The notes under the pieces are model-generated. The model worked only from the letters and a program-made list of their open reading frames with translations. It made no database searches and was not told the origin of the DNA. A DNA stretch of 64,000 bases from the NCBI GenBank assembly GCA_015698045.1, contig BLAL01000172.1, forward strand, positions 515,001-579,000, given 5' to 3'. This DNA is from Rhizophagus clarus. Its lineage: Eukaryota > Glomeromycota > Glomeromycetes > Glomerales > Glomeraceae. Below, one piece after another: positions 21,950 to 31,880 of the stretch. The position numbers and the translations under genes were made by a program. Numbering within the stretch: position 1 is the stretch's first letter; every line of letters starts with the position of its first letter.

Positions 21950-22143
21950 AGAATTTAAATTCAAATTAACCAATCCATTTAATTGAATCAGAATAAATAA
22001 AATATTTCGTACGAGGGTTTCTGGGTAACAGTGCAGCCAAAAGTGGAGGAACCTCATCAGGAATTACCATGTAAGTAAATAAATAAAATTACATTTATAT
22101 AAATTAAATATATTTATCGAATATTCAAATTGATTTTGATATT

Positions 22144-22146
22144 TAG
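22144..22146. repeat. TAG target duplication of the CACTA element
   Basis: TAG lies outside both ends (22144-22146 and 29166-29168). In copy B of E the site is GATATTTAGAACTATG with a single TAG. Three-base duplications are the rule for CACTA elements. Confidence 0.85.
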
Positions 22147-22478
22147 CACTAGTCGAAAAAGGAATATTCGGCCTCCAAAAAATCTGGCCTAAATTCGGCC
22201 AATTTTTAAAAAAATCGACCTAAATTAGTAATGATATGCAATTCAATCTATATTCGACTCTGATTCGATCCAGCCGAATGATGGTCAAATTGCGTATAAT
22301 AAAAATTAAACTATGTTCGGCCTCACACAAATAATGGCCGAATTGTCACTTTTCTATATTAAATAATGGTTATAATATATTTACTATATTAATATTATTA
22401 AGTATAATAAAAAACAATGATACAATATTTGTTAAAAAATGTTTAAACAATTCAGACTAGTATAAATGTTATATTAAA

Positions 22479-25400
22479 TCAACGCAAATGGAACTTTCTA
22501 TTTATAGGAATAATGGCTAAATATTCTTTGGAATTAGATCGATCTGATTTTTTGTATTTTACAGATATAAATTGACCTAAAATGTTATGTATTGGGATTA
22601 TATTGTCTCTACTGTTCAAATAAAAACTATTTTCCCATAATTCGACGTTACAAGTTTCGACATCATCGTCAATACTGAAATGGAATCGGGATGTCAAATT
22701 TGCCAGTTTGTACCATTTGATATAAGCCAATTTGTGTGTCAAATTATGGGAGGATAAATGAACGATATGTTCGAAAAAAAATTGGATTTGACCTGGGTAA
22801 GTATCGACGCTATTCCCATCACGATTAATAAATTTAGCTAAGACAAATGAGCTCTTAATATGTCGTGTTGCAGCAGCAGATCCAAAAATTTCTGCACTGA
22901 TTTGACATCTTCCATATCGATTCGCTTTGTTGATAACGATCGTCAAATTGGGTAAATTTTTTGTGAACGGTTTTCTGAATATAGAATCTACGTATGTATT
23001 CTTATAATATTCAATAAGTAAATCGTAGATTTATTCATCAAAACGAATATCTTCAGATCACGGTGCTAAAAATATACCCGGAAATTCCTCGCAACCAGTA
23101 ATTGGTGATTCCAATATATTTCTGGAATTCATCAAAAATTGATATATTTCATTTGTTAGAAATTCGGAAAGAGAACTGACAGAAGGTCGTTTATTGAGTA
23201 ATTCGATGCCGATTACTTCTGAACTTGAGCTGATAATATCGTTTATTTGTGTTTCAGTCATCAATCGACGCATTAGTTCAGGTTCAATTTGGCGGTGGCT
23301 ATTAGGCAACGATCCTAATAAATATTTTATTATTAATCTTTGCTTAATGGAATAATATAATTCGAAAAATCGACACAGCAAATGAATTTAAATTTGAATT
23401 ACCTAATACGCTATTCATTCGTTCAAAGCTAAAGCACCAGAACGAATACAGGGATCCATAATCGTAAGAGCACTCACATAGATGTAATGATAGGTGGAGG
23501 TTTGGCGTTATTTTTCCTTCGCCATAATGCTCTTCGATCAATTTAATTATCTTTACTAAAAGTTCATGGGCTTCTTTCATATCGTTAATCTCCACAATTT
23601 GTCTAACCAAAATCGTACAAACTCTTACGAAATACGTAAGAATTTTGCGATCTTTATTCGGAAGATGATTCCATAACATAACAGTGGCGTATATTAGGAA
23701 AAAGTTGCGCCATTAGTCAGCGGTGAAGTTAGAAAAACCTTCACCGCAATGGATTTTACCAGAAATTTGCCCCAAATCTGATGGTAGCTTAAATTCGCTC
23801 ATTTTCTTTTGAATTGATTGAAGAGCTTTTTCTGTTAATACATCTTCATCAATCCATATTCATTTTGTTATCCATTTTGCGATTCCTAGAAAAAGGCAGT
23901 GCATCGGATTTATAATAACAAACCGAATCGGATCAAAATATGAGAGTCTTAATATTTCAGACCACCTTACGCCATTCACCTTGACGAATCTCTCTCTTTC
24001 TGCGTTAGATTTGCATCGTCGCCATTCCAAAGCCTTTTGACGATACTCTACTGGATCTTTCATGATAAACCAGTCGCTCATATCCGCCATGCCACCAAAA
24101 TTACGATTATTGGCCCTTTTTTCGCATCGATGACATGATGCGAGGGCAGAGATATGCCCGCATAATTTTCGAGCTTCAGGAATATCGCACGAAGCAATTA
24201 TTAATGCAGCTTGAATATCTTTACCATTTGGACATTCATTAGTGCGATTAAGATTCACGCCTTTCCAAAGTGACTCTAATTCCGTTATTATTGGCGAAAG
24301 ATAATGATTAACTTTATGCAATTTAACCTCATTAGGCCCTGGTAATATGCCGAGTATAAGCACATTTTTGGGCTTAAATCGAACATCCCGAGGTAGATTG
24401 CATATTACTGCGTATATTATACTTGTACTATAAATTGTTCCTTCGTAAGGCTGGAACCAATCCAAATTCATCATTAATCCTAGATGAGCATCAGTCTTGT
24501 CTGGTCGGAAAAAGTTATTTGACCCTTGTTCAGACGATTCCTTAAGATTTTTCCATATTTGGCCGTCATAAATATCTGATAGAACATTGTCAATTATTGA
24601 ATGACGTGTCCAATGCCGCAGTAATTCTTCAAATCCTGGCCGCTTGAACATACTAGAAAGCTGCTATTGTATACTTGAGACCGGATAAATTAATTCAGGA
24701 ACAATTGATATACTATTATTTAAAGAAATTTTCTTCCCTAAAAGAGTACGACATTGTTTTAATCTCTTTGTAGCCGAATTTGGAAATTCAACATGGCTGC
24801 ATTTCATAATAGTATTATTATCTTTTGATATTATCTCCTCTTTTTTGTATAATTTGTGGCATTTTTGGCAGGCTGCAAACTGCGTAAATCGATCGAAAAG
24901 TCCTAACTTTTTTCTTAGCATGTACAATGAATTTGGAAATGATTCGTAATTGATATTTTTACATACTTTCAATATTATTTTAATAAATTGTATTAATTCT
25001 TCAATTGCGGTATTTGGTATGTTATGACTCGACCTGAACTTCATAATCCATATCAAAATTCCTTTAATTAATTCATCTGTTGGTAATTCTGAAATATCTG
25101 GTGTGTCTGAAATATCCGGTATGTCGAATATAGGATGAGAGTAATTCTCAAAATTATCTGAAAAATCGTTATCTTCATCATTAGGAGAATCTTCTTATGT
25201 CGAAGATTCACTAGTGTAGATATCATCTGTGTCATATTCAGCTGGCACATTATAAGAGGAATCTTCAGCGACTAGCTCAACTTCAGTGATACGATAAAAT
25301 GTGCCTGGTTTTGCCCTTTTTTTGCGTGGAAGAAATATATATTTCTGTTCCTCATACGTATCATTATCAGAATGTGTATCAATAAACATTGTCGTATCTT

Positions 25401-25695
25401 GTGGTTCTGCTAACGATATTGTCGAATCAATCAGTTCTACTAACTCTTGAGACGTTAGAGCCTTATCACGATTTAATGGTTTCAAAGAAGTTGTTTGCTC
25501 ATTCGTTTGCTCATGTTCCTCTTTCGTACGCGGATCGACCATTTTCCCATTACAATGGCTGCAAAAGCACAGAACCTTCTCTCTTGATTTTCTGATCGTA
25601 AATTCCGTAGATGTTTGTTCAGAGGTCGATGAACTAGGATTATTATATTCATCTATGATATTAGCAGCAATGCGTTTTCTTTCCCCTTTTTTCAT
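22479..25695 (-). pseudogene. CACTA transposase (Transposase_21/tnp2 family), inactivated
   Basis: Reading 25695 to 22479 in one frame, with one intron at 23402-23315, gives about 1,040 codons. In order: an acidic N-terminus with CFCSHCNGKMVD; a finger-like CQKCHKLY; LGLMMNLDWFQPYEG; LILGILPGP; CDIPEARKLCGH; CHRCEKR; NPMHCLFLGIAKW; ITPNLHLSLHLCEC; YSFWCFSFERMN; and a C-terminal part with GRCQISAEIFGS and RKFH near the end. The set matches Transposase_21. Stops interrupt at 25195 (TAA), 24664 (TAG), 23860 (TGA), 23714 (TAA), 23058 (TGA) and 23031 (TAA), all one C-to-T from Gln or Arg codons. The expected Asp before PMH is Asn. Confidence 0.8.
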
Positions 25696-26385
25696 TTTTT
25701 GATAAAAGTCAGATACGATAAAGTTGTAATATGATTTTTACGTTGAATAAAGTTATAATATACTTTGTTATATTTAATTAATAGTGATTTTTATTAATAT
25801 CAAATTTTTAGTGATGTCGAATTTTTAGTGATATTTTGGTTTTTTTATTAATATCAAATTTTTAGTGATGTCAAATTTTTAGTGATATTGTGATTATATT
25901 CCGTTTTAAAATGATATTGATGGTATAATTAACAAAATAGACAAATTCGAATACGAAAAATTAGACGTAAGAAGTTGAATAGAAAATTAAACAAAAACCA
26001 AAATTTAAAAAATAAAATATATACCATACCACACACTCAATGCGATTTAACTGTTCAATTAATTGAAAGTCTAGTTTGATGCGAAAGTTTAAGTCTAATC
26101 TGATCATTAACGGCTAATGATTGAAAGTCTAATTTGATATGTTTAATATATGTTTAATTAATTAAAAGTCTAATTTGATGCGAAAGTTTAAGTCTAATTT
26201 AATCACGCCTATTGAAAGTCTAATTTTATACAAATGTTTGTGATCGTTAATTGTTAAAAATCTAATTTGATAGTAAAGAAATAGATATAAATAGTGGTCT
26301 AATTTCCTCGTTCCATACAAAAAAATCGCCCTTTTTTCTTTTTTAAAAAATAATAATAAAAAATAAAAATAATTTTAAAACAATA
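25696..26385. promoter_or_regulatory. Shared promoter region between the two CACTA genes
   Basis: Holds a TATAAATA at 26286-26293, 93 bases before the rightward ATG. AAAGTCTAATTTGAT words repeat several times (26060-26280). A direct repeat of AATATCAAATTTTTAGTGATGT occurs twice (25795-25890). The word repeats may be binding sites for an element-encoded protein; this is inferred. Confidence 0.45.
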
Positions 26386-28708
26386 ATGGCTCGCAAGAAA
26401 CCATCAAAACCAAATGCTCCTTCACCAGATATTGCTGGTTCGTCTACACCATCGCCACATACAACATCAACTCCTCCATGAAATATTGTTTCAACACCAA
26501 CACCAACTAATACCACCGTTTCATCTACATCACGAAATATTGCCACATCACGAGCGTCAACACTAACTAATACTACACCACAAAATATTGCTACATCATG
26601 AGCATTAACACCAGTTAATACTACACCACGAAATATTGCCACACCACGAGCGTCAACACCAACTAATACTACACCATGAAATATTGCCACACCACGAGCG
26701 TCAACACCAACTAATACTACACCACAAAATATTGCCACACCACGAGCGTCAACACCAACTAATACCACCGCCTCATCTACACCACGAAATATTGCCACAC
26801 CACGAAATATTGCTTCAACACCAACATCACTAAATACTAATACTACAGCTCCCTTTAGACTCGTTGTTTTGCAAGATATTTTAGCCTCATTAAGTCAAAC
26901 TCAAACTCAATCTCAACGAACTTCTGATATTATTAAAAGATATCCTAATATTAATGTACCAAAAAGTTACCGTTCACATCACGAAGAAGGAGCACCAAGA
27001 AATGTTTGACCGAGTAATGAAGAAGTGGGTAAACTGAATTTTTTGTTATATTTTAATATTTATTATATTACATCTGTTCGTTACTATTCGATACATATCC
27101 TTATAATTTAAAATAGGTAATTTAGAGCTAGGAAATTTAAAAAATGAAACCCTTCGACTACAGAACGAATTGAATCAGGAAAAGGTCAAAGTATCAGAAA
27201 TGAAACGAAAAATAGATAATTTGCAAGACCGTGTTCGTAGGGTCGAGGAGGAGAATTCCTTACTACGGCAGTTTAATGAAATTTTTGGTGATGAATCGAA
27301 CCAATTATGTAAAGAGAATAAAACTCTCCAAGAAGAACTTCAACGGCTCAAGCAACTTCGCACACCTCAAAAGACTATCGATTTTCCGCAGCAATATTCA
27401 CCAAAACGTCCCAATAAAAGATTAAAATTGAGAGAGAAATTACCTGATGAAGTTGCCGCTTCAGCTGCAAGAGTAAGAATTTTACAAGACTATTTGCAGC
27501 CAAATTGTGTTAATGTATATATACAGCTTTTATTATTTCCTCTTATTGTTTAGGACGAAATGAAGAACCTCTTGAAAGGTCAAATACCTGAAGAATATTG
27601 GTTGGATTACGGCAAGACTTTTAGTGAACAGACAGCAAAGATATACGAAAAATTGATACCTGAATTAAAGAGGTTGATGAGTGGATATTATAATCCGTCT
27701 GTAACCCAATTGTCGAACTGGTTACGATCGATTCACAAGCATAAAAGAGATAGACAACGGAAACAACTATCAGGCCAATTAGACAAAGTTGACCGTAGGA
27801 TGCACGTGAATGCGCGATTGTCCGAAGTGAGCAGTATTTTATTTTAATGCACTTCTTTTTAGTCATTTGAAATTAATCTTTATATATTCAACAGAAAAAA
27901 ATAGACGAGTAAAGGCGGCAATAAAATTATACGAAAGAAATGACGCCAACATAAAGGAATTCGATAAAGACGAATTATTACCAATGCTTGTACAGAATGA
28001 TTGTCATTCCATTGAGCAATCAGATTCTGAAGACGATTCAAGACAGAAATTGCTTGATAATAAGCGGTTCTTGCATGTATATGATCGGTCATGGCGTTCA
28101 GACGAGGTATTAAAGTGATTACTGCTCCTAACCTATTTTAATATTTATTCGATATTTGTTTATCTTTATTTTAATAGTTAAAACAGCTATTACGAGACGT
28201 ATTAGACCCTAAAGCAGAATATATTCAACGCGCAAAAAAGCAACAGGAGCGAATTTATAATGATGATATTTACTTCATGTCTAGTAAACCTCTCGAGAAT
28301 ACGCCTGAATGAGCGCTCGATAAAATAAAAATGTACGAGACAGATGAAACAAACGAAACAATTGGCGTTAGCGAATATGATGACATGGTTGATGATTTGA
28401 TTCAATCTTATGAGGATCGTGTGCCAATAGAACCGAATTTAACAGAGCCATATTCAGATTTCTTGTTAAATTTGGCGGAAATGAATTCAACTAGACCTGA
28501 AGATTTGGATGAGATCGGCGAAAGTTTGACAACAGTAAGTTGAATTATTTTAATATTTTTACGTCGCAAATATCGTTAATTAATTTTATTTATATCATAT
28601 GTTGTATCATATTAGCAACAAAAAGCTGAAAAAAACTGAAAAGGAAAAGGAAGGGCTATGGAAGACGAAGAACTCCATGAAATATTTGATGCAGACGAAT
28701 ATTATTAG
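26386..28708 (+). pseudogene. CACTA accessory gene, coiled-coil protein, inactivated
   Basis: Exons: 26386-27028, 27117-27508, 27554-27826, 27895-28106, 28178-28534, 28616-28708. Exon 1 encodes a Ser/Thr/Pro-rich arm with a 16-residue tandem repeat and then RYPNINVPKSYR. Exon 2 is a clear coiled coil (KVSEMKRKIDNLQDRVRR, EEENSLLRQ). The rest is charged. Position and coiled coil recall the second, DNA-binding protein of CACTA elements, but the sequence is not recognised. TGA stops lie at 26479, 26599, 26677, 27007, 28310 and 28637, where CGA fits. Exon 4 joins in frame only if its A run had one more base. Confidence 0.6.
26533..26790 (+). repeat. 48-bp coding tandem repeat, NIATPRASTPTNTTPR
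   Basis: About five units in exon 1 of the accessory gene. At the last Arg codon the units carry CGA (26533, 26629), TGA (26677) or CAA (26581, 26725). At the middle Arg codon one unit has TGA (26599) where the others have CGA, and its next codon is GCA where the others have GCG. All are CpG transitions, on one strand or the other. Confidence 0.8.
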
Positions 28709-29165
28709 TATATTTTATATTTATTTTTTTTGGTTATATAATTATTACTGGATATTTTATATTTTTTTTGTACAGTTGATCATATGCGGGTTGGTTTATA
28801 TAATTATCTTATATTACTATATACTATATACGTCAATATATATAAAATAAATGGTTTTTATTTGCTTATAAAATACAAAATAATGCTTTATTATTCGACC
28901 TTGAAAAACCTCTAGTTCAACCTATTTATCAATTATATTCAGATTACATACAGTAGTCGAATATAGTTTTTTTTAGGGTCGAATAAATATGTAATAATGT
29001 CCTAATATAGGTAAAATGATAGTTGAATTTTCTTTCCGAATTTGAGACGATTGGCACCCTAAATGCGCCAAAAAAATCGGCCTCAATTTGACATAGGTTA
29101 GATCATCATTCGACTTATATTTGACCTGATCAAATTTAGGCCGAATTGTCCTTTTTCAACTAGTG
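28709..29165. other. Right end of the CACTA element
   Basis: Non-coding. Subterminal TCGAC and GGCCGA words increase towards the terminal repeat at 29138-29165. Confidence 0.5.
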
Positions 29166-29789
29166 TAGAATTATGTCCTTTATCGTAATGGAAATCCTGA
29201 GCAGCGGCTGTAGACGTGTACCAGCTAAAAATATTATCGCAAATTTAGAACGAGATTTTGGGAGAGGCCGAGTAATTATACTATAATAAAATTTATAATT
29301 AATATTTACGTTCATGTTTTAAATTTGATAAATTTGATCAATTTTAGTCACGCATGATGATCGTAAGAGAAGGAGAAACTTACCTACGTATCATAAAAGA
29401 TAATTATTTTTATTTTTTTATTTATTAAGTGAGTAACTAGGCCCAGTCTATACCAAATATTGGCTGGAGACTTACATTTTTTTTGGACTGTGACTGATAC
29501 TGACATCCATGCCGTATAGCTTGAGTACTATTTTATAAAATAGTAGCGAACAAGTATTAAATGTGTATTTTTTTATTAAGTTATAATAAAAATTAGAATT
29601 TACTTTAATTTTTAACATAAAAATTGTAAATAATAAAAAATTCGTAAATAAAAATAAATTTACTTTCTCAAACTTAAAAGAAAAGGCAAGAAAAGGTATT
29701 TGTATTATTTTTGATTATTCAATAGTATCACATGCCCCTTGTATATGTTCTACTACATACGCAGCTTTAACAATCGAATAGTAATATTA

Positions 29790-30200
29790 CGCAGGTTTAC
29801 AATCTCATAAATTTTCAAAATATTTTAACCGTAATATTACGTAGGTTTACAGTCTCGTAAATTTTTGAAATATTTTAATCATAATATTACGCAAGTTTAC
29901 AGTTTCGTAAATTTTCAAAATATTTTAATTGTAATATTACGCAGGTTTACAGTTTCGTAAATTTGCAGAATATTTTGACTGTAATATTATGCAGGTTTAC
30001 AGTTTTGTAAATTTTCGAAATATTTCAACCATAATATTACGCAGGTTTATAGTCTCGTAAATTTTCAAAATATTTTAACTGTAATATTATGCAGGTTTAC
30101 AGTTTCGTAAATTTGCAGAATATTTTGACCGTAATATTGCATAAATCTTACGATATTGAAAACTTGCGTAATATTTTGACTGTAATATCACATAAACCTT
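29790..30200. repeat. Right subterminal 50-bp tandem repeats of E copy A
   Basis: About seven units of CGTAATATTACGCAGGTTTA, CAGTCTCGTAAATTTTC and AAATATTTTAAC. The same array ends copy B (54170-54560). Differences between units are largely C/T or G/A. Confidence 0.7.
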
Positions 30201-30318
30201 ACGAAATTGTAAACATATGTAATATTTTGAAATTTTTCAAAATATTATACCATAAACTTTCATAAACTTACAAAATCGTAAACTTATGCAATTTTTTGCC
30301 CTATAAAATTTCCTGATG

Positions 30319-30600
30319 ACTACTACCTTTCTCATGGTTTCTAAAAATGTGATAGACTTAGTTTTGGTGAGTTGATGTTCTTATTCCATAGTCTTAAGAA
30401 TAAGATAAAGTAATGCATCTCATCATTCAGCAGGAACATCACCTGTTGTTAAGCATAAATTAGCTAATTGTAATGTAAATTTAAACATGTTTGGTTCCAT
30501 ATGTTGTAATAATTTATTAGAGATTTTAAAAAGTATAATAACAAATAGGGACATTAAGAATACTCAAAAAAATAGCAAACACAGTACTTCAGTCCAATTT
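30319..30600 (-). pseudogene. 5' part of the split LINE reverse transcriptase
   Basis: The minus strand reads ILFKISNKLLQHMEPNMFKF, LQLANLCLTTGDVPAE, two stops, DALLYLI and HQLTKTKSITFLETMRKVVV, ending at E copy A. It continues in frame at 18165 as KIITQKLSH. This is the finger region of LINE RTs. Homology fades near 30560-30600, so the endonuclease part is missing or unrecognisable. Confidence 0.65.
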
Positions 30601-31222
30601 AAACCATAATCAGACCGTGAAAGTACTTATAATATCCTACCAATATGCTGACAATAGTTGGATTATAAAATGGCATACTTCCAGCAATCAAATGGGTTGG
30701 ATCAAAATAATACATATTGCACCGCCAATTCTAGATATAAAAAATATGTGGCACAAATGCATATATATTGGATTTCAGGAATATTTCTGTCACTATCCTG
30801 TCACTATCCTGTAATTATCTCATAACTATATGAGGGTGTTCAATATCATAACAGGATCATGTAATTGGCACAGTAAAGCGCAGTTAAAATTCGCTCTATA
30901 ATTTCAACCAGTACTATTCCATAAATTCAGCCAGATCTTTGGACATAATAATTCAGCATCCAAGATAACATATAAGTAGTCTGAAACTGACAAACTAATA
31001 GAACCACTCTAGTTCTCTGTCAGGAACCTCAAATCATATGTCCAAAAGATCAGCCAAAATTATAGCATAATGTCAGCCAAAATCAATTACAAATTTCCTT
31101 TGCCACCTAACACCTTTTTTTTTACACTACTTCAGCACCTAGACAGGCAACCAAATAAGCACGTATTTCATCTATATTTACTAACTAACAGGTTACAGAA
31201 AGAGGAAATAGACCCTATCTTT
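30601..31222. other. Unassigned spacer
   Basis: Somewhat less AT-rich than later spacers. CACTATCCTGT is repeated near 30790-30812. No gene is supported; it could be old LINE 5' sequence. Confidence 0.3.
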
Positions 31223-31329
31223 AGGACATATTAATTAATAAATTATAATATCCTAGAACATATTAATTAATAAATTATAATATCCTAAGACATATTAATT
31301 AATAGATTATAACATCCTAGGACATATTA
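31223..31329. repeat. 32-bp tandem repeat, about 3.3 copies
   Basis: Unit AGGACATATTAATTAATAAA followed by TTATAATATCCT. Copies start near 31223, 31255, 31287 and 31319. Confidence 0.75.
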
Positions 31330-31439
31330 GTCTTAAACAAGTAGTGTTCAGGTAAGCTGAATCTGTTTTTTATTAGAATTTGAAATTAATATTATAATAT
31401 AATAGAAGATATAATAAAAGATTTACAAGTATTTACTTA

Positions 31440-31880
31440 CCTAAAGTCAAATTATGTTGATTTATAATATCCTCATTCATCTTTTTATTAACATTATATA
31501 ATTCAGTTTCAAGTAAATAATTAGATAAGTATTCTCATATTGAAGAATTATAACTAGCGTTAAATTTTTTATAAAAAAAGGATGCTTTACAATTCTAAAT
31601 GCTATTTCACAATAAATAAAAAACTTTATAAAAGTATAGTTAATTTAATTTATTTTAGTATCCAGAAGGTTAATTGAATTATAAAAAGCCGTTATAGTGG
31701 TTTGACTATCTACAAACTTATCAATCTTTCTTTTCTTGTTAGAAGTATTTTTACAATTTCTAACCTTTTTCATATATTTACATAAAACAAGTTGTGGCAC
31801 ATTTGAACAATGATTCATAAGATATTTCTCTAAAATAGGTGTTTTACATGCTTTTATATTTTTGAATAATATTTGCATTC
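31440..31880 (-). pseudogene. hAT transposase remnant (after the BED finger)
   Basis: A 77-residue frame reads LEKYLMNHCSNVPQLVLCKY, then NTSNKKRKIDKF and QTTITAFYNS. This is the linker that follows the BED zinc finger in hAT transposases of these fungi. Past a stop, the same frame gives IAFRIVKHPFFIKNL, and a shifted frame SNYLLETELYNV; both are standard next blocks. The BED finger itself and the catalytic core are not recognisable. It is old and dead. Confidence 0.55.

Larger units (their letters stand above)
22147..29165. mobile_element. CACTA (En/Spm-type) transposon, 7.0 kb
   Basis: Ends are CACTAGTCGAAAAAGGA and its inverted partner CACTAGTTGAAAAAGGA; about 25 of the first 28 bases match. 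Subterminal regions contain repeated TTCGGCC, GGCCGAA and TCGACC words on both sides. Two genes point away from a shared 0.7-kb promoter region: a Transposase_21 (tnp2) gene to the left and a coiled-coil accessory gene to the right. The 3-bp duplication TAG and the empty site in the second E copy confirm the borders. Both genes carry several stops, so the copy is probably inactive. Confidence 0.9.
18170..30318. mobile_element. E element, copy A (with two nested insertions)
   Basis: Ends read TATCAGGAAATTTTATAG at 18170 and CTATAAAATTTCCTGATG at 30318, an inverted repeat with one mismatch. The 4-bp duplication ACTA flanks it. Without its nested LINE piece and CACTA element, the copy is about 3.75 kb, close to copy B at 51012-54731 (3.72 kb), which it matches from end to end. 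Contents: AT-rich subterminal repeats, a three-unit repeat, and the exons of a Myb/SANT-like protein. I cannot assign it to a named superfamily; no transposase is present. Confidence 0.75.

Noticed and set aside
26343-26798. 151-codon minus-strand frame rich in VDARGVAIF
   Set aside because: Shadow of the 48-bp repeat in the accessory gene, which has the intron-joined frame on the plus strand.
13560-30600. Integrated virus as an explanation for the RT and DDE genes
   Set aside because: No capsid, protease or envelope-like gene. Domain order, target duplications and end structures fit LINE, CACTA and hAT elements.
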